A program made the position numbers and the translations under genes. Shown here piece after piece: positions 45,253 through 56,121 of a DNA stretch of 64,000 nucleotides (within the stretch, counting starts at the first letter, position 1; each line of letters opens with the position of its first letter). This DNA comes from Chelonoidis abingdonii (Eukaryota; Chordata; Testudines; Testudinidae): contig NC_133769.1 in NCBI RefSeq assembly GCF_003597395.2, forward strand, positions 51,277,043-51,341,042, in the 5' to 3' direction. The notes beneath the pieces are model-generated. The model ran no database searches. It had not been told where the DNA came from and worked only from the letters and a program-made list of their open reading frames with translations.

Positions 45253-48249
45253 ATAAGAAAACAAAATGTAAACAGAATAATGATGTAGTCTCCACCTTGG
45301 GAACTTTATAATGTACCAACAGCCAAATGTAGAAAAAGAATATCACAGATAAAAAAGGGGAGGTAAGGAAGAGAGAGAGACAGATGAGAGTTAAAACAAA
45401 AAATGTTATTCTGTAAAAGAATATGACATTGCAAGTGAAGTTTATAACTTCTGATGTTGTATTCTTTTAAATTTAATATGAGATAGGGAGTATACAGCAC
45501 ATAAGTGGAGATCAGCAGTGAAAAAGCAAGGTAAAAAGTGAGTATTGAAAAGGAATTTGAAGGAGAATAAGGGTGCTTGGTACAGTGGGAGTGGATGCCA
45601 TTGGCTCTTGGTATTCAAGGCCTACTTTCCACAACATAGCTTTTTGTTTTGGATTGTTTTTTTTTCCCCCCAAATGATCTGAAATTCTTCTAGGGCTTGT
45701 TTAAAAGGGTCCTTGCCCTAAACTGCCATACTTCAGAGTGAATCAAAATACAGCAAAGCCAGTCAACCCATGTATTCCTGAAATTAAGTTGAAGAAACTT
45801 AAAATAAAGTCATTTCACTGCTATACGTTCAGTGCAATCATGTTCCATTTAAATGAGGCAATTGATCTCTGCTGTTCTCTTAATAAGGTCATGAGAATGT
45901 GTAGGCCCACTTGTGGTGGTACCCACATTTTTACTCAATTATGCCGTCCACTAGACTTGACCAAGACAAATTAGGGTTGCCCTGTGGTTCCAATTCCCCA
46001 ATCTTCACCACCATTGAGTTATTCAATGAGTTCATTCCTCACCAGCATTGAAATTACAATTGGTGCAGCTGTGAAGAATGATGCAGGCCTTAAACTATCT
46101 TTCCTAGGCTTCTATACAGTTGAAATAACCAGGTGTGACCTAAAGCAGCGTAAGGGCTGCTCTAAGTTATATTAGCTGAAGTAGTCTCACAAAGGCCTAC
46201 TGTACTGACTAATACTAGGCACCACGTACCACCTTGGCCTGGCCTTTCCCTGTCCCCATCATGGCCCCTTTGAGGAGAGGAACAGGTAGCATAGAGCAGA
46301 CTATGATGGTTCTATGCCACCGGAGGATTGGTCTCTGATGGAGGATTCCTTGGCTACCCATTTAAGGCAGTTTTCTGTATCATTTTTGGTGTCTCAGGTC
46401 AGTGGTGGAGGATTGAACCCAATGTAAACAGCAATGGAAATCTGGGCCTTTTCAATAAGTTTTATTGAAAAGTAATTTTTTATCATTTCCTTTCCTGCAT
46501 TTAATAAAATTATCTTTGTGTCTTCAGCGGAGGTTAGAAATACTTTTAACATGTTCATCAACATTATAATGTAATGAATGTAACTTATACTGTAAAGCAA
46601 AATAAAATGAGACAAATTCATTCCAGATGCAATTCAAATGAAGTCGAAGAATTTACACCAGAGATGAATGTGGCTCAAAAAACTTTATCCCACTTCTAGC
46701 AAAGTAGATCATATGGCATTGTTTGTGGTAGTTTCAGTTATTTCTGAGCAAGCTCAAGCAGGTAGTTCACTCAAGGAGGTAATAGACCTCATGTAAAAAA
46801 GGAATGAATCATATACTGAAGCATGCAAACTGACATTTCACCACAAGAAATTGTCAACTAGCAATTCATTATATTCCCACAAATAAGTCAAGAAGAATTA
46901 TTCAAGAATCAAGCAAAAGTAAGGGAGTTGGGTTGCAACAATTAATTTATTTGCAGCATATACTCAGAATTCAACTTTTCACACTATAATACAACCTTAA
47001 AGAGAGCCTATCAATAAGGATTTTTAATTTCAATAAACATTCAGGTTTTTGAAAGAGCACCTTTCCAATATTATATAATGATTTTTTATTAAATCCCTTC
47101 AGAACATTTTTAAAGGTTTTTCTGCTCCCCTGATGTTCATAAGGATCTTCTCAGAAAGAAGAGCAAAAGGGCAACAACACAAAATTGCTAGTGAATGGGA
47201 CAGGAAGTTCATAACAGTGCAGCTGACTGTATACAAAGCACCAAGTAAACAAACTGAATAAACAATTTTTTCCTCACTTACATCTTCCAGTTATAGTAAT
47301 CATAGAATCATAGAATCATAGATTATCTTTGATGTTACTTTTGTCTATAACAGGTAAAAGAAAGTTGAGACAAATGTGATTCTCAAGTTGACTGTACTCC
47401 TTTCTCTTTTGTAACTCAATAAATATTTGGATGCAGTGTCACTCATGATTTATATTTTACACACATACAATTGTAATTTTAATAAGTACTTATATTACAG
47501 TTTCGCAACAGTATCATACTAATAGTTTGTCACCATCAAGTAAAGCTAGTGAAAATACAATACACAGAATAACACACACACCTCCAAACACAAAAAGATT
47601 TCCATGTAAAAAAGGCTCTATAACCCTTTCAAAATATTAAAATGAAAAATATCAAAAATATGCCTATTATATAAATAGAATGAATAATGCATTGGAACAG
47701 AATATTGTATGTTTTATTACTATGTTACATCAGGATATCACATCAAGGGATCCATAAAGATTTAGCCAAGTTTTTTTGTGTGTAATTCTTAATATACATT
47801 CAAAACATACACCATAATGTCTCCTTCTGAGCTGTTATAGTGCATGATATAAATGGATATTAACAATACTATGCATTCAGTATTATGGATTCATAATATA
47901 GAATAATCTTAGTTACATATTGTGTATTATTCCTAATACATATTCAGAGCATATCTTGTAACAGCTCCTTTGGAACCATTAATGTGTATGCTGTGAATAC
48001 GTATTAACAGTAGAATGTATTTGCATATTATGAGTCTATAATATTGAATGCATAGTAAAATCTTTTATAAAAAGTAGTTAATATACATACACACAGAAGC
48101 TGTTCACTCATGCTTCTCACTCAAATACCTCTGCCATTTTGTAGAGTTGTTTCTCACTTATGTCTGTGCAACTGTTGAGGAAAACCAGTTCTGAATTGTA
48201 ACAATTCAATGAACTATTTTCTTACTGCAAGATAGTTCAGAAAGTCATT
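45253..48249. other. Intergenic stretch
   Basis: AT-rich. About 46140-46390 looks like an old dispersed repeat (CTGCTCTAAGTTATATTAGC; CTAGGCACCACGTACCACCT) that I could not place. No gene recognised. Confidence 0.4.
47298..47321 (-). repeat. Orphan CR1 tail microsatellite
   Basis: AATCATAG-type 9-base unit repeated about 2.7 times with no CR1 body beside it, probably the last remnant of a very short insertion. Confidence 0.5.
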
Positions 48250-48266
48250 TCTCTCTCTCTCTCTCA
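48250..48266. repeat. (CT)n microsatellite
   Basis: Uninterrupted TC/CT dinucleotides, about eight units. Confidence 0.8.
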
Positions 48267-48576
48267 CCCTGGGATAACTATGACCAAGATTTAAAAAATG
48301 GATGCTTCAATTGTGTTCCTGAATTTGTATTTCAGCACCTAAGTGTTCTGATTCTCAAAAGTGCAGAGCAGCCAGAAGCTCACATTAATTATATATATAA
48401 GTATAAGACAGAGACCTCATCGAAATATTTTTGTCAAAAATAAAACAAACAAAAAAACCCAACTAACCAACAAAACCACCCAGATTTTCAACAGAATAAA
48501 AAAATTCTGTGGAAAATTTTGAATGTAATGATTGTTTATTTCAAAATTATTTGCAAAACATACTGAACATTCTCCC

Positions 48577-48618
48577 ACCCTCTCTCTCTGTACACACACA
48601 CATATACACACACACACT
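48577..48618. repeat. Compound (CT)n(CA)n microsatellite
   Basis: CTCTCTCTCTG, then TACACACACACATATACACACACACAC in pieces. Interrupted CA repeat. Confidence 0.8.
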
Positions 48619-49418
48619 CCCTCTCTTCTGGCATTCATACCTCAGCTCTGCCATTGGGGTGAAATTCTTCATCTCTTACAGCACAAAACTGTATGACACT
48701 AATACAATATTTTGGTCAATAAAGTGACAGTATTACTATACTGATAAAGAGCATGATGAACTTGTGCAAATAATGCATGGAATTTGCATCACTGTCTCCA
48801 TAAAAAAATTGGTATTAGATTGTGCTTTCATCTTACTTACCCAAGCAGAGGAATAAAGGAGAATTATGTTCTGCCTAATTCACTTGCTCAGCTAAAGCCT
48901 ACCTGGATCTTGGGTCCAGATCTGGTGTAAAGCACAGCCCATGCTCTCTGGATACTCTCCCCAATTTTGCAAGTGGATAAGACAGGTAGCCTTGGTTCTT
49001 CCTGCCAATGACTGGCCAGAGTAACAAGCCAGATATGACAGGGGAAATAAGCTGTACTCTTTCAAAGACAGTAGTCACTCACTGCCCCTCCAATCCCCAG
49101 AAACAAGAGAGGAGCAGGTGAGGAATTGTCGCTTGCTAAGCCTCAGTTCCTTCCCAGCATGGCTATGTACCACCCCTTACTCAGGGTTGAGCCTAAAATC
49201 TCAACCTAACTCCCATAAATGTGTCTATGTAATTAGAGAGAAAACTCACAAAATCTTTAGCTTCTTGTAGAGATAAGAGCAGTGTGTATACATTTAACGC
49301 CAGAATGTGAACTCCTTTTCTCATTGTTGAGCATTTACTTGCGCAAGAAGAGTCACTGGAACCAGTTAGAGTGCTGCGAGTGACACTTCTCTTCGGGTAC
49401 TCAGAATTGTGAGTCACT
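48619..49418. other. Intergenic stretch
   Basis: No gene recognised. 49190-49418 may be part of the LTR-like sequence that resumes at 49710, with the MITE between. Confidence 0.35.
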
Positions 49419-49708
49419 GGGCTGGTCTACACTACGGGGGAAAATCAATTTTAGATATGCAACTTCAGCTACGTGAATAACGTAGCTGAAGTGGAATATC
49501 TAAAATCGATTTACTCACTCGTCCTCACCGTGCGGGATCGATGTCCGCGGCTCGCCATGTCGATTCTGGAACTCCGTTGGGGTTGGTGGCGTTCCGGAAT
49601 CGATATAAGCGCGCTCAGGGATCGATATATCGCGTCCAAATGAGATGCGATATATCGACCCCCAAGCAATCAATTTTAACCCGCCGATACGGCGGGTAGT
49701 CTAGACAT
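49419..49708. mobile_element. Harbinger-type MITE, CpG-rich, dense in ATCGAT
   Basis: Ends GGGCTGGTCTACACTAC and GTAGTCTAGACATGA are imperfect inverted repeats. Interior palindromes include TTCAGCTACGT...ACGTAGCTGAA and CCGCCGATACGGCGG, and ATCGAT or CGATAT recurs many times. The same element, more damaged, is at 62985-63310. Non-coding. Confidence 0.7.
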
Positions 49709-50640
49709 GAACACTGTTTCCCCTCTCAGCCTCAGCAAGGGAGAGCTTTGCTGCTGCTGGACTATGTGTCAGCTCTCTGACACACCAGCTTGTCTGCCTT
49801 GCCAGCAAACTACTGCCAGTCCAAACCTTGCCTTGCAGGTAATAACCAGTGAACCCCAATTCCCCAGAGATATGTCTCCGCAGTGTCCTGTAATTCTCAC
49901 TGCACAGTCACAGAAGTGATTACGTTCACTGCCTCCAGACAGACAGTATGTACATTTAGCTGAGAACTCACCTTCCACTTTAATATACAGCACTGAGATG
50001 GTTTTGTAATAAAACAAGAATAAGTTTATTAACAAAGAACAGAGATTTAAGTGATAATAAATAAGAATGAAACAGGTATAGTTACAAGTAAAATAAAACA
50101 AAATGCTTTCTAGCAACTAAAACTTAATTTCAGCAAGTTACAATCTTTGTCTAAGCAGATTTCTTGCTTGTAGTCAGTTTCCAGCTACTGACTCCATGAT
50201 CTCAGAGGGTGCTGCTCCTCATTGTCCCTAGATGATAGATGATGCAAATATCTCTTTGCCCCCTTTACATTTCCCCAAAGTTAATTGTGTCTGTTTCAAG
50301 AGCCAGGAAAACTTCCTGGAGATGCAGACTCTTGTCCCATTGTGATCATTAGTGGTCATCTCTCCCAATTGCTAACTTGATGGCTTTATTTACCTTATAT
50401 GTAAATATCCTTTTCACTGTGCACTGCAGTCAAGCTGGTCAGAGAGGTAAATACACATTCCTTTGTCTAAGGCAGACTCAGCTTTAGGCTCTGCCTGCCA
50501 AAAACATTTTAGAACATATTTTCAGTATACATTTTTATTTCTTTTTATACACTCTACATACATCACACAGTGTAACAAAGTGCTGTTTGTATATAATACT
50601 TTACACAACACCTTTACAATACAGACTGTAACAACAGTGA
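49709..50640 (-). mobile_element. LTR-like repeat remnant
   Basis: The 50010-50090 block (AATAAGTTTATTAACAAAGA, AGATTTAAGTGATAATAAAT) matches 41765-41830, suggesting one LTR family. In minus orientation it contains TTAATAAAC, polyadenylation-like. Boundaries and TSD not found. Confidence 0.35.
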
Positions 50641-51179
50641 ATTAGGGCAATGAATATGTCAGGCCTGATGTGAGTTGTAGTATGCTATGCCCTCTGCCAG
50701 TTGGCATTGAGGGATTCCATGGTCACAAGTGTTCATCTGAGTAACTAGTCATGGGAGTAAAGGGTACCAGACCTGCTCTTAAAGCAATAAGACATAGAAC
50801 ATAGAGTTTTATTCTTCCACTCTTACTACTGTACTCCTTAAGCAGTCCCATTGAGTACACTAAGGATTGTGATGTGATGGCATGAGTTGGCTTCCCAGGA
50901 ATTTCCCCATGCAAAAAGAATTCTCAGCTTTTCTATTAGGTTTATGCTGGTTTGCACTACAGGAAGGCTGAGGAACTGGATGCTTTTACTCCAACTGTTT
51001 GATTTCAGAGGGATCAAGGAAAATACTCCTCAAGATAACTAAGGGTGACATTATCTAGTCTTGAGTGACTCTGGGCAGCCGATATGTGCAATAATCATCA
51101 GAAATATATGGACTAGATTATCCTATTTCCATTCAACTGGGAATCACTTTACAGAATACCTTGCTAGGAATGCTTATAA
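50641..51179. other. Intergenic stretch
   Basis: Nothing recognised. Confidence 0.4.
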
Positions 51180-51890
51180 GATTTAGTCATTTGTAGTTAC
51201 AGGAATCTGTCGGATCACCTTTCTTAAAGAGTGGTAGCATTGCCATTCTCCACGTACTTCATCCTTCATCTAAATGAGATTAAATAGTTTGCAAAGGAGC
51301 ATAACCATTCCTCTTTCACCATGTTTTAACACTTCAGGCAGTATACTATCTGGACCAAGTGCATTGTTGTTTTTCAGGGACTTGATTGCAGTTTCAATTC
51401 CTGCTTCTAGTTGTTGTTCTTCATTGTTGCCTTTGCAGTTGATGGCCTCAAGGACAGCTGAGTTAAATTGACTATGCACGTTCAATAGCTGAGGAAACTA
51501 TTCTTTCCATCTTTTGAACTTCTGATCCTTTTTCTGCGATATTATTCCCCTGCGTGTCTCATAGCTGACTTGATACAGGTGTTAATTTATTTGATAGTAA
51601 TGAAGCTTTCTGAAAAAGCCTTCTGCATTGCTTTTTGGAAATTGTCTTTCAAACTTTTTGCCTTCTCTTTGAAGACAGTCTTTCTTAGCCTTTTTGACTC
51701 TTCTTTTTAGTTCTTGAGCTGTATTTATTTGTTTTTCACCTCAGGACAGTCTTCGACTTTCACGTGTTCTTGATATGCTTCCTTTTTTCTTCTTAACAGA
51801 TTTTCAATCCCTAGTGTCACCTAGTATCTCATTTTTGGATTCGACTCTATCACTAAAACCTCCTTACTCAGGATATACATGATGCCTTTC
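51180..51890 (-). mobile_element. LINE upstream-of-RT segment, inverted
   Basis: The minus strand 51485-51270 encodes AIKSLKNNNALGPDSILPEV, then LKHGERGMVMLLCKLFNLI, the LKNNKAPGxDxIPxELLKHG block that opens the reverse-transcriptase region of RTE-like LINEs. Up to 51890 the sequence continues toward the 5' side. The rest of the RT is found on the plus strand from 52020, so this looks like the inverted 5' part of one insertion. Confidence 0.65.
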
Positions 51891-52170
51891 ACCTCTGCCC
51901 AGAATTGTTCTACTATTGTGCCCTCTAGGGCTAAAGAGGAGCAAAGTGTCCACCAATTGTATTCTAAAAAATCACCACAGTGTCTGTATTTTTCAAAACT
52001 TTAAACTATAAAATCTCATGTTTTTATTGTTGTTTTTTAGCAAATGTTGAAGTATTAAGAGCAGAGGAAATCCTTTCTGAGTCACAAACTGGCTTTAGAC
52101 CTGGATGTTCCACCATAGATCAGAAATATGCTTTTTGTCAAATCTTATAGTGACACAGAATTCAACAAAC

Positions 52171-52312
52171 TGTCCCTGCCAGCAGGTATATGGGATCTTG
52201 GGGAGCAATTACCACACAGGTGGGGTGCAAAATAAACTTTATGTCCCTGCCAGCAGGTATATGGGATCTTGGGGAGCAATTACCACACAGGTGGGGTGCA
52301 AAATAAACTTTA
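52171..52312. repeat. 71-bp tandem duplication at LTR edge
   Basis: Two essentially identical 71-base copies starting TGTCCCTGCCAGCAGGTATA at 52171 and 52242. They lie at the U5 side of the minus-oriented LTR. Confidence 0.9.
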
Positions 52313-53777
52313 TTAAGAAAATGCCAAAACAGGGAAAATTCAATAGTGAGGGGTATGGGGTTTGTTAAGGTAGATAACTGGGAAGGGGTTTCTTTTAGCA
52401 AATAGTATAGGGGGTTTCAATAGTGGGGTACACACAGGTTGGTAACATACACTGAAGCATAAAATGTAAACAGGTGCTAACAAGTTATTATGTATAATGG
52501 GTAGTGTCACCAGCAGCTCATAGCAACTAACAGTTATGGGAAAATGTGGGTAAGTAACCAACTCTGGTGTAAAATAGTGTCACAAGTGTAATGTATGTTA
52601 AAATGTGAGTTTCTTGTTAAAGAGACAAGGGTCACCATGGGTTTTATGCTAGCCTTAATAATCAATTGAGGTTTGGGGGTAATAGGGAGAGTGTGAGGAG
52701 GGATTAAAAGGAGAGAGAGAGAGAAGAGAGCTTCAGGAGACAGAGAGGAGAGGCTGCAGGTTTAAAGCATGAAACTGAGGTATTGGGGTGACTGGAGAGC
52801 TCGGGCGGGGGGGCAGCAGGAAGACAACTTAACACACGTATACGAACACAGCAGAATCTTATCTATGACCTAACTTAACAAGACATACACAATTAGCAGT
52901 AACAGACCATGCAAACAATATCTTAACACCTAACTTTACAGAACACAATACAAACCTAATTCTCTAAACCTGACTTAACCACAGCTAATCTGGGTGCTGG
53001 TTAAGTACTGGATGGGAGAAAGAGACAGAGCAGCTAAGATAGATAAATAAAAGTATAGAGAATTCTCACAGAATTTCACAGAGGGTCATTTACCAACCCA
53101 AAGGAGCAGCAGAAGGTAAAAGCAGGAAAATCATCAGAAGGCTGGGTACAGTCTCAATAATCAGGAGATCTCTCAGCGCAAATTCTTCGTTCGTTGGGGG
53201 GGGGGTTCAAAAAACGGGAGGTACGTCAAAAATAAACGAGAGCGGAGAAGAAGGACCCCCAGAACCCTGGCTGATCAGACCAGGCAGCAATGCAGGAACC
53301 TTTCTGAGGACTGTCAGAAAATGTCTGGTTTTAAGGCAACTTAGGCAGTTTCCACCAGTACTTTTGATTGGCTCAGAGGCAGGGAGACGAGAAAAAAAAG
53401 AAGGTGACACAGAGAATGTCTAGGCAGAGTTGTGAAATAGGGTGAGCTTCAGAAGAATGTAGCCTGACCTCACTGTTTGCCAGGACCTTAAAGAAACACA
53501 ATAAGGCCTTGCAACTGGATCATTCGGCACCATACACCCGGAGCCAGGTTAACGAGTGTATTAACAGGACTACCCCTTGAACAGCGGGCAGTCAGGTCCC
53601 ATTACGCCACCAATTGCATCCTTTAACAAAGGGGCCAAGGCTATTGGTAAAAGCTTTAAGGGGCCTTGACTAAAACAATTAACAGCACAGGAGGGACGGC
53701 CACAGGGCGAGACAAAACAAAATGGGAGACAGCTGATAGAGAAACCCAAGATGGAATAGGGTAGAAAATTGAACACA
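52171..53777 (-). mobile_element. Solo LTR inserted in LINE RT frame
   Basis: TG...CA ends (TGTCCCTGCC ... TTGAACACA) with an exact 4-bp duplication AAAC at 52167-52170 and 53778-53781. Removing the insert rejoins the LINE at a FNKP-type codon run. In minus orientation AATAAAG lies near 52310, just before a 71-bp unit that is tandemly doubled at the 3' edge. 1,607 bp. No gag, pol or env motif seen. The 105-codon minus frame at its right edge is incidental. Confidence 0.7.
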
Positions 53778-54239
53778 AAACCCGGTTTTGTAGATTCATT
53801 CACTTGAGGAAAGCATTTGACTCTATCAGCAGAGAAAATCTGTGGCAAGTCATCAAGTGGTATGGTTTTAGCAGCAAACTGATTCAAATACTACGGTCTA
53901 TGTAGCAGTGTGGCATGCAGTAAGAATCAATGGATAGATGACAGACTGATTTGAAGTGAAAACTGGAGTCAAACAGGGATACATACTCAGTCCAGTACTT
54001 TTTGCTCTATATTTAGAAAACATCTTGTCCACCTTCCTTAGGAATAGTGATGAAGACTGCATGATATCAGACCAAATTATCAGTCACCTTGACTTTTCAG
54101 ATCATTTCCTAATGATAATGCCTATGGAGCACTACAACCAAAAAGCAGCAATTAACCTGTACACTACAGCCAGAGAATGAGATTAAAATTGAATGATAGA
54201 AACCACCAAACTAATAGTAACATCAAATATCAAGAAAGA

Positions 54240-54483
54240 GCAGGAGCGGCCCCAGGGTTTTTGGTGCCCTAGGTGGGGGTCCTTCCATGCTCCTGGTCAT
54301 TGGCGGCAATTCTGCGGTGAGGGGGGGTCCTTCCACGCTCCCGGTCTTCAGGGCACTTTGGTGGCGGGTCCCGGAGCGAGTGAAGGACGCGCCGCAGAAT
54401 TGCCGCTGCAGACCCAGAGTGCGGAAGGATCTCCCACCACTGAATTGCCGCCCTCCCAAATCCTGGTGCCCTAGGCGACCACG
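54240..54483. mobile_element. GC-rich MITE-like insert in the LINE
   Basis: Runs from CAGGAGCGGCCCCAGGGTTT TTGGTGCCCTAGG to TCCTGGTGCCCTAGGCGACC ACG, interrupting the LINE frame between 54230 and 54490. GC-rich, with repeated GGGGGTCCTTCCA blocks (54277 and 54324). The CCTAGG-flanked design resembles the nested MITE at 39695. Non-coding. Confidence 0.5.
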
Positions 54484-55105
54484 TAGGTATCCTAAATGGA
54501 AGCACTGGCCGTGAGAAAGAGGCTAAAGTAGTCATGACCTGTATAGATATTGAACAAGCAGACAGCTTCTGCTACTTGCGCTCCATCATAACACATGGAA
54601 ACTGCTATGAAGGTGACATTGGCAAGCAGATACTTGCTGCCAGCAGAACATTCCTGTACTCAAAGAAAAACATTTGGAACCTTAACCAGATTGTATACAA
54701 TGCAAAACATGCATTCTGACAAAGTGTGTGAAGCAAAAGGAGCATTTGAAATGAGGTGTTTGCATCATATCCTAGATTTCAGAAGGCTCGACAAACTAAG
54801 AAATGATGACATCCATGGAAGACTGAAAGTGCAGTGAATGCCTTCAATCATCAAAAGGCGCTACCTACAATGGTTCAACCATGTAACCAGACTGTCCCCA
54901 CACCAACTGCCTAAAACTGTTCTCTGTGGAAGAGTGCATGGTGAGGCCATGAATGTCCAAGAAGACACTGGTAGAATACAGTATACAAAACCATCTGGGC
55001 AACCCCCGCCCCAACAATTTCAACAGATGGATCAAAACAGATGTGAATGGAATCTGCTCATAACCTTGGCCCAGCCCAACCCTAGTGTTGGGAAAAGGAG
55101 ATGAT

Positions 55106-56121
55106 TATGATGATTGCCCTATTAGTATTATTTTTAGGCAATGCAATTTAATAATAAGATAACAAACAATGACATCAATCAATTAGAACTGTACATTTAC
55201 TGAGCATGTTAACATGAGTGTGACCTCACTGACAGCCGGAAGTTTCGAAGTATGTTCTGATGTATTACTTTAATAAGCATTATTATTAACAAGTATTTCA
55301 TACATAGTCTATAAGCTATTTTATAATCTTAATATTACTTTGGAGACAGTATCTCCAATATGTTTTAATATTCTCTCAGGTAATTGATAGCAAGTATCAA
55401 ATATCAACCACCCAAGATGTTTATAAAACCACACATAAATGTAATAGTGCCTCAGCTGGTCATAACATGGAGGTCATAACATGGAAACTAGAACCAAGAA
55501 AGCCCCCAAATACAGCAGGAACAGTGAAATTAAGTTAATGTGGGGGAGGGTAATCCTGCATAGTAGAATGATCAAGTAAATGTCATGACATCATTATTTA
55601 TCAAAGTTACAGTGGAGAAAAAAAACCCACTGAAATTTTAGTGTTTTCTAGTTTACAAAGTAAATGGTTACAATTCTAGTTTAGTGGGTAAGGTTATTAC
55701 TTTGTACAAATTCATTCATTTCTCTCTTCCTCTATTTCTAATATATTTTATTCTTACCATTTTTGAAGTATTAATGAAAATGCTGTAAAAGCTGTAATGT
55801 TAAAGTATCATTTTATTTAACTTTATGTTATCAAGCCTTATAAAACAGCTTAATGTAAAATTATACAAGCAGCTATTTGGGGGTTTGAGGTGGGCTTTTT
55901 TTAAACGGACAATACACTACAAATAAAAAAAGATAGTATTTGAATATTTAGTAACAATCCAACACCACAGCTGTTGTGTCTCATTTTCTTGAAGAACATA
56001 TATGCTTAGAATTCCAATAGTTTTCAAATTACCCTAATTATCAGTAACCAACAAAATAAAACACTCCCCTGTGGTCTTCCAGGATTGATCTAGCAGGGTT
56101 GGTTTTTAAAAATACATGCAA
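55106..56121. other. Intergenic stretch
   Basis: AT-rich, no gene or repeat recognised. Confidence 0.4.

Larger units (their letters stand above)
52020..55105 (+). mobile_element. RTE-like LINE, RT to 3' end, twice interrupted
   Basis: Reads EEILSESQTGFRPGCSTIDQ at 52060, the (E)QxGFRPGxxxIDQIF block. After the LTR insert come LRKAFDSISRENLWQVIKWY (53812; motif A with the catalytic D) and TGVKQGYILSPVLFALYLEN at 53962 (motif B). After the MITE come FCYLRSIITHGNCYEGDIGK at 54567, AFEMRCLHHILDFRRLDKLR at 54747 and RRYLQWFNHVTRLSPHQLPK at 54856, the LRWFGHVxRM...LPK block. The tail is GATGATTATGATGATTG. Catalytic motif C (FADD) is lost at the MITE. Dead. Confidence 0.75.

Noticed and set aside
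47298..47321. CRISPR-like or satellite array
   Set aside because: Only a few 9-base units matching the CR1 terminal microsatellite, with no spacers.
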